Source: an uncultured Collinsella sp.
GTDB taxonomy: Bacteria > Actinomycetota > Coriobacteriia > Coriobacteriales > Coriobacteriaceae
DNA: 64,000 nucleotides
Reading direction: 5' to 3'
Assembly (NCBI GenBank): GCA_938023705.1
Contig: CALJDJ010000081.1
Location: forward strand, 1 to 64,000
Part shown: positions 8,104-16,341 of the stretch, in pieces
Position numbering within the stretch: position 1 is the stretch's first letter
Layout: the number at the start of each line of letters is the position of its first letter
Position numbers and translations under genes: made by a program
The notes under the pieces: model-generated
Databases searched by the model: none
Told to the model about the DNA's origin: nothing
What the model saw: the letters and a program-made list of their open reading frames with translations, nothing else

Positions 8104-8374
8104 CCTTTTTCTTATTGGCGGCTATAGGGTCTTCTTTTGGTCCAACGAAGCGGGCGAGCCAATCCATGTCCATGTTTGCAAGGGAGCGCCTTCAGATAAC
8201 TCGGCCAAAATCTGGCTGACTCGCAGGGGAGGTTGCATTGTCGCTAATAACAAAGCGAAGATTCCCCGGAGCACGCTTGACGACCTCTGTGAAATTATCG
8301 CCGCTCAGCATGAATTGATTTGCTCTAAATGGAAGGCATTTTTCCTTGTGGACGAGATCTCGTTCTACTGCTAA
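8096..8374 (+). CDS. DUF4160 domain protein
   Basis: This 92-aa protein shows the DUF4160 layout: a YRVFFWSNEAGEPIHVHV block, then an AKIWL strand and a C-terminal helix with LDDLCEIIAAQHELICSKWKAFF. Translation probably starts at TTG 8096, preceded by GGAGGAG at 7-8 nt, and overlaps the upstream stop codon. DUF4160 proteins commonly occur with DUF2442-type partners and are suspected toxin-antitoxin components. No biochemical activity is assured. The pair has a lower GC content than its neighbours, which may mark horizontal acquisition. Confidence 0.75.
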   Translation: MPSLFLIGGYRVFFWSNEAGEPIHVHVCKGAPSDNSAKIWLTRRGGCIVANNKAKIPRSTLDDLCEIIAAQHELICSKWKAFFLVDEISFYC

Positions 8375-8437
8375 ACGCCATTCTGACTTCTCTTTTCAAT
8401 TTTTATCATGAGTCTGCCCCACCAGCGCTGATTGAAC

Positions 8438-8466
8438 TTGACAGTACAATGGAGGCGGACTTTATC
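8438..8466 (+). promoter_or_regulatory. nadE promoter
   Basis: TTGACA (8438-8443), a 17-bp spacer and TTTATC (8461-8466) lie 42 nt before the nadE start. The -35 is perfect and the -10 only fair. Confidence 0.5.
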
Positions 8467-8507
8467 GCCGCCGCTCGTTGCGGCTAAACGGATGTGTTGG
8501 AGCTCGC

Positions 8508-10496
8508 ATGAACGATTTTCTAAACGGTCAAGTTAAGAACGATGGCTTTTTGCGTGTGGCGGCGGCGTCGCCGCGGATTCGCGTGGCCGATGTCGAGGGC
8601 AATGCCGAGGTTGCGCTGGCGGCTGTTCGCGAGGCTACCGAGCGCGGCGTTCGCGCGCTGGCGCTGCCCGAGCTTAACCTGACCGGCTATACCGCGGCCG
8701 ATCTGTTCCATAACCGCACATTGCTGCATGCCTGCGAGGCTGCTCTGGTGCATATCCTCGATGAAACCCGCGAGCTGCCGATTGTCTTTACCGTCGGCCT
8801 TCCCGTTGCGGTGGCCGAAAACATCTACAACTGCGCGGCCGTGTGCTGTGCGGGCGAGCTTTTGGGCCTTACGGCTAAGAAGTATCTGCCCAACTATGGC
8901 GAGTTCTACGAGCGCCGCTGGTTTGCCCCGGCGCCTGCCGATCCCGTGTGGGTTGAATTTGCCGGTCAGGGTCCGGTGCCGCTTGGCTCGGGGCTTGTCT
9001 ACCGCTGCTGTGATGAGGGCGCCGAGGACCTGGTGCTGGGCGTTGAGGTCTGTGAGGACCTGTGGGTGCCGGCGCCCCCTTCGACCGAGATGGCGCTTGC
9101 CGGTGCGACGGTGATTCTCAACCCGTCGGCTTCTGACGAAATCATCGGTAAGGCAGATTACCGCCGCAGCCTTATCTCTAACCAAAGCGCGCGCCTGTAC
9201 TGTGCCTATGCCTACGCGGATGCGAGTGAGGGCGAGTCCACGACCGACATGGTCTTTGCGGGCGAGAACCTCGTCTACGAAAACGGCTCGAAGCTCGCCG
9301 CGACCAAACTGCTTACCTGCGATATGGCCATCGTCGACGTTGACCTTGACCGTCTGGTTGCCGAGCGCCGTCGCTCGACGACGTGGACGCGCGCGGACGA
9401 TGCGCCGGAGGCCACGACCGTTGAGTTTTCGTTTGAGGGCGTGTTGGCCGAAGAGCCTGTCCTGCGCGATGCCTGCGATATCGACCGCGTCTTCCCTCGC
9501 GCGCCTTTTGTGCCGGCCGACCACGGTGATCTGGCCGAGCGTTGCGAGACTATTCTCAATCTGCAGACTGCGGGCCTCAAGACCCGCCTTGCCCATACGG
9601 GTACCAAGGCTGCAGTCATCGGTCTTTCGGGCGGCCTGGACTCCACGCTGGCACTGCTTGTAACCGTGCGTGCCTTCGATGCGCTAGGGCTGCCGCGCAC
9701 GGGTATCACGGCGGTCTCCATGCCCGGCTTTGGCACGACGCATCGCACCAAGTCGAATGCCGAGTCGCTTGCCCGCGACCTGGGTGTGAGCTTCCGCGAG
9801 GTTTCGATCCACGCGGCCGTGGAGCAGCACTTCAAGGACATTGAGCACGATCCGACCGTGCAGGACGTGACCTACGAGAACAGCCAGGCCCGCGAGCGTA
9901 CGCAGATTCTGATGGATCTGGCCAACCAGGCTGGCGGTTTTGTCATCGGCACGGGCGACCTGTCGGAGCTGGCGCTCGGCTGGGCTACCTATAACGGCGA
10001 CCACATGAGCATGTACGCCGTCAACGCGAGCGTGCCCAAGACGCTTGTGCGCCATCTGGTGCGCTATGCGGCCGATGTCTTTGGCGGGCGTATTGCCGAG
10101 GTCTTGCTCGATATCCTCGATACGCCGGTGTCCCCCGAGCTCCTGCCGCCCACGGGCGACGGCGAGATTGCGCAGAAGACTGAGGACCTGGTGGGCCCGT
10201 ACGAGCTGCACGACTACTTCCTCTACTACCTGCTGCGTTTTGGCTTTGAGCCGGGCAAGATCTACCGCATGGCGCTCAAGAGCTTCGAGGGCGTCTACGA
10301 TGCCAAGACCGTTCACACGTGGCTGCGTACGTTCTATCGTCGCTTCTTTGCCCAGCAGTTTAAGCGCAGCTGCCTGCCCGATGGCCCCAAGGTGGGCTCG
10401 GTCACGCTCAGCCCGCGCGGCGATTGGCGCATGCCGAGTGACGCCAGCTCGCGCCTGTGGCTCGCCCAGATTGACGCGCTCAATCCGATGGACTAA
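8508..10496 (+). CDS. nadE: Glutamine-dependent NAD+ synthetase
   Basis: This 662-aa two-domain enzyme makes NAD+ from deamido-NAD+, ATP and glutamine, the last step of cytoplasmic NAD synthesis. The N-terminal nitrilase-like glutaminase has the Glu-Lys-Cys triad: ALPELNL (Glu55), KKYLPNYGEFYE (Lys about 125) and VEVCEDLW (Cys about 181). The C-terminal synthetase has the PP-loop SGGLDST near residue 374 and the GTGDLSELALGW block. Length fits the long glutamine-dependent form. The ATG at 8508 follows GGAGC. It is monocistronic, with a strong hairpin after it. Confidence 0.93.
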   Translation: MNDFLNGQVKNDGFLRVAAASPRIRVADVEGNAEVALAAVREATERGVRALALPELNLTGYTAADLFHNRTLLHACEAALVHILDETRELPIVFTVGLPVAVAENIYNCAAVCCAGELLGLTAKKYLPNYGEFYERRWFAPAPADPVWVEFAGQGPVPLGSGLVYRCCDEGAEDLVLGVEVCEDLWVPAPPSTEMALAGATVILNPSASDEIIGKADYRRSLISNQSARLYCAYAYADASEGESTTDMVFAGENLVYENGSKLAATKLLTCDMAIVDVDLDRLVAERRRSTTWTRADDAPEATTVEFSFEGVLAEEPVLRDACDIDRVFPRAPFVPADHGDLAERCETILNLQTAGLKTRLAHTGTKAAVIGLSGGLDSTLALLVTVRAFDALGLPRTGITAVSMPGFGTTHRTKSNAESLARDLGVSFREVSIHAAVEQHFKDIEHDPTVQDVTYENSQARERTQILMDLANQAGGFVIGTGDLSELALGWATYNGDHMSMYAVNASVPKTLVRHLVRYAADVFGGRIAEVLLDILDTPVSPELLPPTGDGEIAQKTEDLVGPYELHDYFLYYLLRFGFEPGKIYRMALKSFEGVYDAKTVHTWLRTFYRRFFAQQFKRSCLPDGPKVGSVTLSPRGDWRMPSDASSRLWLAQIDALNPMD

Positions 10497-10563
10497 GGTT
10501 GCCAAATTGAACCAAAACAGCGGGTGCAAGCGTTACACTTTTGCAATCTGATGGCCCGTATCG

Positions 10564-10595
10564 CGCGGCGCTCTTGTCGGAGCGCCGCGTTTTTC
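10564..10595 (+). terminator. Terminator after nadE
   Basis: A perfect 10-bp GC stem (10564-10573 with 10580-10589), loop TTGTCG, then TTTTTC. It lies 67 nt after the nadE stop. Confidence 0.85.
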
Positions 10596-10613
10596 ATATC
10601 GAAAGGTGGCACC

Positions 10614-11777
10614 ATGCAGGCATCGCAGCGTCTCGACCGCTTTGGCGCGGAGGTCTTCGCCTCGCTCAACAACAAACTGCTTGCGCTGAAGGCTCAGGGC
10701 AAGACCATTTACAACATGAGCGTGGGCACGCCCGACTTTAAGCCGTACGACCACGTGGTCGAGGCGCTCACGCAAGCGGCCCAGGACCCCGAGATGTGGA
10801 AGTATGCCCTGCGCGACCTGCCCGAACTCAAGCAAGCCGTGTGCGATTACTATGAGCGCCGCTTTGGCGTTTCGGGCATTACGCCGTCTATGGTGCAGTC
10901 GTGCAACGGCACGCAGGAGGGCGTGGGCCATTTGGGCCTGGCCCTGCTCGATCCGGGTGACACCATTTTGGTTCCCGATCCGTGCTACCCGGTCTTTGAG
11001 GCGGGCGCCAAGATTGCCGATGCCAAGCTCGAGTACTATCCGTTGGTCGCCGAGCATAATTACCTGCCCTATGTGGCGGGCATCGATCCCGAGGTGGCCG
11101 ATCGTGCCAAGTATATGATCGTGTCGTTGCCCGCCAACCCGGTCGGCTCGGTGGGCACGCCCGAGGTCTACGAGGAGATCATCGCTTTCGCCCGCGAGCA
11201 CGACCTGCTCATCGTCCATGACAACGCGTACTCCGACATCGTGTTCGACGGCGAGCCGGGCGGAAGCTTCTTGCAGTATCCTGGTGCGCTTGAGGTGGGC
11301 GTGGAGTTCTTCTCGCTTTCCAAGTCGTTTAACGTTACCGGTGCGCGTATCGGCTTTTTGGTCGGCCGCGAGGACGTGGTCTCTGCCTTTGCCAAGCTGC
11401 GCGGCCAGATCGACTTTGGTATGTTCTTCCCGATCCAGAAGGCTGCTATCGCCTGCCTGAACGGTCCGCGCGATGAGGTCGAGGCGCAGCGTCTGAAGTA
11501 CCAGGAGCGCCGCGATGCCCTGTGCGACGGTCTTGAGGGCTTGGGCTGGGAGCGTCCCAACGCGCATGGCTCTATGTTTGTGTGGGCCAAGCTTCCCGGT
11601 GGTCGCACCGATTCCATGGCGTTTTGCGAGGAGCTTATGGAGAAGGCCGGCGTTGTGGTGACGCCGGGCGCGAGCTTTGGTCCTTCGGGTGAGGGGCATG
11701 TGCGCATGGCGCTGGTCCTGCCGCCCGATCAGATCGCTTTGGCTGTCGAGGCCATTCGCGAGGCGGGCCTGTATTAG
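10614..11777 (+). CDS. Class I/II PLP aminotransferase resembling LL-DAP aminotransferase
   Basis: This 387-aa fold-type I aminotransferase has a substrate-arm N-terminus (NNKLLALKAQGKTIYNMSVG), the GTPDFKPYDHV motif, CNGTQEGVGHL, the PDPCYPVFEAG block, and the PLP lysine in FSLSKSFNVTGARIGF. The order of motifs is closest to the DapL/DapL2 branch. Because the DAP operon in this window uses the acetylated route, it could be the N-acetyl-DAP aminotransferase that the pathway needs, but alanine- or aspartate-type transamination is also possible. Start 10614 follows GAAAGGTGG. It stands alone between nadE and ldh. Confidence 0.82.
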   Translation: MQASQRLDRFGAEVFASLNNKLLALKAQGKTIYNMSVGTPDFKPYDHVVEALTQAAQDPEMWKYALRDLPELKQAVCDYYERRFGVSGITPSMVQSCNGTQEGVGHLGLALLDPGDTILVPDPCYPVFEAGAKIADAKLEYYPLVAEHNYLPYVAGIDPEVADRAKYMIVSLPANPVGSVGTPEVYEEIIAFAREHDLLIVHDNAYSDIVFDGEPGGSFLQYPGALEVGVEFFSLSKSFNVTGARIGFLVGREDVVSAFAKLRGQIDFGMFFPIQKAAIACLNGPRDEVEAQRLKYQERRDALCDGLEGLGWERPNAHGSMFVWAKLPGGRTDSMAFCEELMEKAGVVVTPGASFGPSGEGHVRMALVLPPDQIALAVEAIREAGLY

Positions 11778-11977
11778 AAAGCTATTCCGCTCGTCAATAG
11801 CTCGAAACCGATTTCGTGCAGTTATTTTACGAATCCTGCAAACAATTTCGGTAAACGGTCGATTTTTGGCTGCGAATAGGAGCATAATCAAAGTCCCGAT
11901 TGGATGTATTGGGATTACGGCAAGCCGCTCGGGTCGTTCCCGGGCGGCTTGTTTGTGGAGAGAGATGGGAGTTTCTA

Positions 11978-12928
11978 ATGGTTAACGAGAAGAAGGTCGC
12001 TATTGTCGGCTGCGGTTTCGTTGGTTCGTCTTCGGCGTTCGCGCTGATGCAGAGTGGTCTGTTCTCCGAGATGGTCCTCATCGACGTGGACAAGAACCGC
12101 GCCGAGGGTGAGGCCCTGGATATCGCGCACGGCATGACGTTTGCCGAGCCGATGAAGATCTACGCCGGCGATTATTCCGATGTCGCCGACGCCGCCATGA
12201 TCGTCGTCACCGCTGGCGCTGCCCAGAAGCCCGGTGAGACTCGCCTGGACCTGGTCAACAAGAACGTCAACATCTTTAAGTCCATCATTCCCGAAATTAA
12301 GAAGTCTGGCTTCGACGGCATTCTGCTCATTGTCTCCAACCCGGTCGATGTTCTGACCTATGCCGCCATCAAGATGTCCGGCCTGCCCGAGGGCCATGTC
12401 ATCGGCTCCGGCACCGTGCTCGACACTGGCCGTCTGCAGCAGATGCTTGGTGCCCACGTCGAGGTTGACCCGCGCGATGTCCAGGCCTATGTCATGGGTG
12501 AGCACGGCGACTCTGAGTTTGTCGCTTGGTCCAGCGCCCAGGTTGCCGGCGTGCCGCTGAACACTTTCTGCGAGCTTCACGGTCATCTGGAGCATGAGGC
12601 TGCCGAGAAGCGCATCGCCGAGGACGTCAAGAACTCCGCCTACACCATCATCGAGAAGAAGCACGCCACCTACTATGGCGTCGCCATGGCCGTCAAGCGC
12701 ATCTGCACCGCCGTCATGCGCGATGAGCAGACCGTTCTGCCCGTCTCCTCGCTCATGGTGGGCGAGTATGGCCTGTCCGATCTTGCCATCTCCATGCCGA
12801 CGGTCGTTGGCCGCGACGGCGTCGTCTGTCGCGTCCCCGTGCCGCTGAACGATGACGAGCAGCATGAGCTCACCGCCTCCGCCAAGGCCCTCAAGGACAT
12901 CATCGACAGCGTCGACTTCTCCTGCTAA
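11978..12928 (+). CDS. ldh: L-lactate dehydrogenase
   Basis: This 316-aa NAD-dependent enzyme reduces pyruvate to L-lactate in fermentation. It has the Rossmann motif GCGFVGS (11-17), the substrate loop AAQKPGETR, in which Gln rather than Arg marks lactate over malate specificity, NPVDVLTY, and the catalytic His in GEHGDSEF. Length is normal for the tetrameric bacterial enzyme. Start 11978 follows GGGAG. The 200-nt upstream gap holds a GGTAAACGGT motif (near 11850) like the arcA upstream motif, and a stretch with CATAAT as a possible -10. Confidence 0.9.
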   Translation: MVNEKKVAIVGCGFVGSSSAFALMQSGLFSEMVLIDVDKNRAEGEALDIAHGMTFAEPMKIYAGDYSDVADAAMIVVTAGAAQKPGETRLDLVNKNVNIFKSIIPEIKKSGFDGILLIVSNPVDVLTYAAIKMSGLPEGHVIGSGTVLDTGRLQQMLGAHVEVDPRDVQAYVMGEHGDSEFVAWSSAQVAGVPLNTFCELHGHLEHEAAEKRIAEDVKNSAYTIIEKKHATYYGVAMAVKRICTAVMRDEQTVLPVSSLMVGEYGLSDLAISMPTVVGRDGVVCRVPVPLNDDEQHELTASAKALKDIIDSVDFSC

Positions 12929-12960
12929 ATCAAGCTCGCTAGAGCGAAAAGCTACAATGA

Positions 12961-12995
12961 AGGCGTCCGGGTCCACACGGCCCGGGCGCCTTTTT
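12961..12995 (+). terminator. Terminator after ldh
   Basis: AGGCGTCCGGG pairs with CCCGGGCGCCT (one G-T wobble), followed by TTTTT at 12991-12995. Confidence 0.85.
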
Positions 12996-13050
12996 GGTGC
13001 AAAGTAACCTGACCCCAATGCACCATAGTTGCCCCAATGCACCATAGTTG
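12994..13050. repeat. REP-like hairpin and 19-bp tandem duplication before a lipase-like gene
   Basis: TGGTGCA (12995-13001) pairs with TGCACCA (13019-13025) around ACCTGACCCC. The 19-mer CCCCAATGCACCATAGTTG occurs twice without a gap, at 13013-13031 and 13032-13050. A related hairpin lies directly behind the same gene at 14225-14259. Confidence 0.7.
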
Positions 13051-13061
13051 ATGGGAGGGCC

Positions 13062-14222
13062 ATGTCGGATTCGCCTAATTTTTTAACCTATGCCCAGACG
13101 GCGTTTGATCCGTTTGAGGAGAGGCCGTTCTGCGCGGTGGATAGCCTCGTCTTTGCGTGGTTGTCCTATTTGCGTTTGCCGGGTGATATGGCGGAGCTGA
13201 CGAACTGGCAGGGCCTAGACGTACGCGAGCTGCTGCGTGCCGAGTGCTACCGGGACATGATTGACGACTTGTGGGACCCGGAGGGGAGCAAGGCCTTGCT
13301 GGAGGCCGTGGCAGCAAGTCCTCGCTACCGTGGCGTGCACGTTTGCGGCTATCGTGCCGTGAGCGATGTGGTGGCGACAGAGCAGTTTGCAGCCATGGCG
13401 TTCCGGTTTCCGGCGGGGTTTAGCTATCTTTCCTTCCGGGGGACCGACAGCACGATTGTGGGCTGGAAAGAGGACTTTAACATGGCGTTCCGGTATCCTG
13501 TGCCGGCCCAGGAATCCGCGGCGCGTTATGTGGACGAGGCGGCGGATGCGATTGACGGGCCGCTTTTGTGCGGAGGTCATTCCAAGGGTGGAAACCTTGC
13601 GGTGTACGGTGCGGCGATGTGCTCCGATGTCGCCCGTGCGCGAATCGAACAGGCGTATTCCCATGATGGTCCGGGTTTCGTCGAGGAGTTTCTGAACGGC
13701 AACGCCTTTGCCGATCTTTCCGGTCGAATCGACAAGACGCTACCTCGGTCGTCGATCTTTGGCATGATGTTCGAGACGCAGGAGGACTATGCCATCGTTG
13801 AGAGCACCGAGTTCAGCCTGCTGCAGCACAATCCCTTTAGCTGGGTGGTTGATGGTCGCGACTTCGTGTACTGTGAGCGCCTGTCCGCCGGTGCTCGATA
13901 CGTTGATGGCTCCATTCGCGAGATGCTGCTTGCAGTTTCGCCTAGCGAGCGCGAGCGTTTTGTAGATGCGTTGTTCTCCGTGTTTGAGGCTACGGGTGCT
14001 GAGCGGTTTGCGGATATCGCTGGGAATCTGCGCGAGAGCCTGCCCGTGATGCTCCAGGCTGCGCAAGGGTTTGACAAGGATACGCGACGCTTTGTCTCGC
14101 AGACCATCGTGGCAATTCTTAAGTGTGCGCTGCTGCCCAAACGTCCCGAGTTCAGCGTGCCTTCTAGTGGTAAGAGCCTGGCAGAACAGCTCGAGGTATG
14201 GCAGTCCGAGCTCCTGCGCTAG
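13062..14222 (+). CDS. DUF2974/Mbeg1-like alpha/beta-hydrolase family protein
   Basis: The 386-aa protein has a lipase-like core: a FRGTDSTIVGWKEDF strand-loop as in class 3 lipases and the nucleophile elbow GHSKGGNLA (Ser about 174), followed by HDGPGF. This is the pattern of DUF2974 (Mbeg1-like) proteins, which are common in gut Firmicutes and Actinobacteria and whose substrate is unknown. No signal peptide is visible, so it acts inside the cell or at the membrane face. Start 13062 follows GGGAGGG. It is bracketed on both sides by related REP-like hairpins, which is unusual for a single gene. Confidence 0.8.
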   Translation: MSDSPNFLTYAQTAFDPFEERPFCAVDSLVFAWLSYLRLPGDMAELTNWQGLDVRELLRAECYRDMIDDLWDPEGSKALLEAVAASPRYRGVHVCGYRAVSDVVATEQFAAMAFRFPAGFSYLSFRGTDSTIVGWKEDFNMAFRYPVPAQESAARYVDEAADAIDGPLLCGGHSKGGNLAVYGAAMCSDVARARIEQAYSHDGPGFVEEFLNGNAFADLSGRIDKTLPRSSIFGMMFETQEDYAIVESTEFSLLQHNPFSWVVDGRDFVYCERLSAGARYVDGSIREMLLAVSPSERERFVDALFSVFEATGAERFADIAGNLRESLPVMLQAAQGFDKDTRRFVSQTIVAILKCALLPKRPEFSVPSSGKSLAEQLEVWQSELLR

Positions 14223-14224
14223 CC

Positions 14225-14259
14225 ATTGGTGCAAAGCAACCTGTCCCCGATGCACCAAT
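14225..14259. repeat. REP-like hairpin after the lipase-like gene
   Basis: ATTGGTGCA (14225-14233) pairs perfectly with TGCACCAAT (14251-14259). The loop contains AACCTGTCCCC, close to AACCTGACCCC in the copy at 12994. Confidence 0.7.
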
Positions 14260-14324
14260 CTTCGATGCGCCTGGGGCGGGCTCGACCGCTATACTGGTTC
14301 GTGCTCAATTCAATCTAGAACGGA

Positions 14325-15338
14325 ATGCCGTATATGAAAATCAATCATGCGATTCTGCATATCCTGGACTTTGACTCTGCCGTCAACGTTATGAGCCAGC
14401 GCGAGCTCGATATCGAGAGCCGTACCGTGCGCAACTTCGTGACCACGCATCTGCGCCGCGCACGTACCTCGGCCGACAATAAACGCGCCGCGTTTGCCGA
14501 GAACTCTGCGTTTGGCGGCGAGCTCAAGGGCTATTTCTTTGGCGAGCGCGAGTTCGTAGACCTGTCGCAGCAGATTGCGGAGTTCATTTCCTCCGAGCTT
14601 ACCAAGGCCGAAAAAGCCGAGTCCACCGATGTGCTCGTGGCCGACTTTGACGACGATGAGGATGCCCGCTGGTTTGCCGTGATGCTGCTGGGCTCCAAGC
14701 AGGCCTTTATGCACGAGGTGGGCCGCGAGGAGGGCGAGGTACGCAACGACATCGCGCGCCACTATGCTATCCTGCCGAATCCTTCCCAAAAGGTGCCAAG
14801 CTATGCCATCGTGCGTGCGAGCACCATGGAGATCGGCTATGTGGACAAGAAGCGCAAGATTGCCGGCGAAGACCGCATGCTCATTCCCGACGGTCTGCTG
14901 CAGTGCGATACGGGCGTGTCGGGCAAGGAGGTCATCGACACCGTGACGCGCGTGGTCGAGGAAGTCGCCGAGGAGCACGGTGCCAATACGGCCGTAGCGC
15001 TCGCTAAGGTTAAGGCTGCCGTTGCCGAGAAGGTTGAGGATGACGAGGAGCTGCCGCCCTGGGATATCGTCGATGAGGTCTTTGAGGACGAGCCGGTCAT
15101 CAAGGAGAGCGTACGCGCGGCGCTGACCGAAGAGAAGGTGCCCGAGCGTGTGCCCGTGGAGCGCAAGCAGGTCGAGCGTGCGGCCGTGCGCAACCACAAG
15201 ATTCGTACCGATACGGGCATCGAGATCAGCTTTCCGGCCGAGATGGGCTCGAACTCCGAGTACATCGAGTTCGTCAACGAGCCCAACGGCCTCATTTCCA
15301 TCGAGCTCAAAAACATCGGCAGCATCGAGAATAGATAA
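14325..15338 (+). CDS. Nucleoid-associated protein, NdpA family
   Basis: The 337-aa protein starts MPYMKINHAILHILD and fits the NdpA/YejK (37-kDa nucleoid-associated) family: an N-terminal alpha/beta region with LVADF and FAVMLLGSKQAF, a central DRMLIPDGLLQCDTG segment, and a C-terminal beta part. These proteins bind DNA with little sequence preference. Two starts, 14325 and 14334, are possible and neither has a strong ribosome binding site. It is monocistronic, with its own terminator at 15365. Confidence 0.82.
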   Translation: MPYMKINHAILHILDFDSAVNVMSQRELDIESRTVRNFVTTHLRRARTSADNKRAAFAENSAFGGELKGYFFGEREFVDLSQQIAEFISSELTKAEKAESTDVLVADFDDDEDARWFAVMLLGSKQAFMHEVGREEGEVRNDIARHYAILPNPSQKVPSYAIVRASTMEIGYVDKKRKIAGEDRMLIPDGLLQCDTGVSGKEVIDTVTRVVEEVAEEHGANTAVALAKVKAAVAEKVEDDEELPPWDIVDEVFEDEPVIKESVRAALTEEKVPERVPVERKQVERAAVRNHKIRTDTGIEISFPAEMGSNSEYIEFVNEPNGLISIELKNIGSIENR

Positions 15339-15364
15339 ACTGCGCTTGGACGCTGCAGAAAAAC

Positions 15365-15398
15365 AAAGGTCGAAACCCTTCGGGACTTCGGCCTTTTT
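15365..15398 (+). terminator. Terminator after the ndpA-like gene
   Basis: AAAGGTCGAA pairs with TTCGGCCTTT (one G-T wobble) and runs into TTTTT. Confidence 0.8.
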
Positions 15399-15440
15399 GC
15401 TTGGAGCTGAATTGAGTTGCAGACTGAGCATACGTCAGCG

Positions 15441-15540
15441 AAAACGCCCCTAGGCGAGCAAGGTGACGTGAAAGAGGAGGGAAGCGTACTTCGGTACGCG
15501 ACCGACGATTGAACGTCAGATTGCCGCTTAGGGGCGTTTG
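15441..15540. repeat. Nested inverted-repeat element, family A copy 1
   Basis: About 100 bp between convergent genes. The outer arm AAACGCCCCTA (15442-15452) pairs with 15529-15539 and extends about 4 bp inward. Next come GCAA/TTGC and TGACGT/ACGTCA (15464-15469 with 15513-15518), then a purine-rich internal loop and an apical hairpin GCGTAC-TTCG-GTACGC (15484-15499). The internal segments recur at 30191-30291 and, inverted, at 59594-59691, with different outer arms. It could also act as a terminator for the dap operon. Confidence 0.85.
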
Positions 15541-15582
15541 CAGCGTCGAGCCGTTACGCGGTTTGGTAAAACCGCGTAACTT

Positions 15583-16302
15583 CTACAGCCGGCGTAAGCC
15601 TTCCTCGAGTCCGGTCTTGCTGTCGGTCTTCTCGTCGCGCATCTTGATGACGCGGGCGGGGACGCCGGCCACGACGGCACCAGCGGGGACGTCCTCGACG
15701 CACACGGCGCCGGCGGCAACGACAGCGCCCTTGCCTACGTGCACGCCTTCCAGGACCACGGCGTTGGCGCCGATCATGACATCGTCCTCGATGATGACGG
15801 GCGTGGCGCTTGCGGGTTCAACGACGCCTGCCAACACGGTTCCAGCGCCGATGTGGCAGTTCTTGCCCACTGCGGCGCGGCCGCCCAGCACGGCGCCCAT
15901 GTCGATCATGGAGCCCTCACCGATGACGGAGCCGATATTGATGATGGCACCCATCATGATGACGGCGCGATCGCCGATCTCGACGCGGTCACGGATGATC
16001 GCGCCCGGCTCGATGCGGGCGTTGATGCCCTTAAGGTCGAGCATGGGCACGGCGGAGTTGCGGCAATCGTTCTCCACATCGTAGTAATCGATGGAATCGG
16101 CATTGGCATCAAGGATGGCTTTGAGCTCATCCCAGTCACCAAAGACGGTCTTGCCACGACGACCGCCGTAGACGTGCGCATTGCCCCACTGGACCTTCAT
16201 GCCGGGCTTCTCGCGCACGTACAGTTTGACGGGCGTCTTTTTGGGCGCTGTGGCGATGTAGTTGATAATCTCCTGGGCATCCATCTCGGCTGCATTGCTC
16301 AT
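15583..16302 (-). CDS. dapH: Tetrahydrodipicolinate N-acetyltransferase
   Basis: This 239-aa enzyme acetylates tetrahydrodipicolinate with acetyl-CoA, the branch step of the acetylated DAP/lysine pathway. The N-terminal DapH_N domain (about 1-90, MDAQEIINYIATAPKKTPVK) precedes a left-handed beta-helix of hexapeptide repeats (IEPGAIIRDRVEIGDRAVIM onwards) and the family end VVAGVPARVIK. The acetyl rather than succinyl branch is indicated by length and by the N-terminal domain. It is last in the lysA-dapA-dapB-dapH operon, 39 nt after dapB, with AGGAGAGA upstream of its ATG. Confidence 0.92.
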   Translation of the reverse strand: MSNAAEMDAQEIINYIATAPKKTPVKLYVREKPGMKVQWGNAHVYGGRRGKTVFGDWDELKAILDANADSIDYYDVENDCRNSAVPMLDLKGINARIEPGAIIRDRVEIGDRAVIMMGAIINIGSVIGEGSMIDMGAVLGGRAAVGKNCHIGAGTVLAGVVEPASATPVIIEDDVMIGANAVVLEGVHVGKGAVVAAGAVCVEDVPAGAVVAGVPARVIKMRDEKTDSKTGLEEGLRRL

Positions 16303-16341
16303 TTGCTGTCTCTCCTTTGGGTGGATCCGGTTGATACCTGG

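Noticed and set aside
12994..13050. Start of a CRISPR array
   Set aside because: Only two directly adjacent repeats without spacers and no cas genes; better explained as a tandem duplication in a REP-like element.
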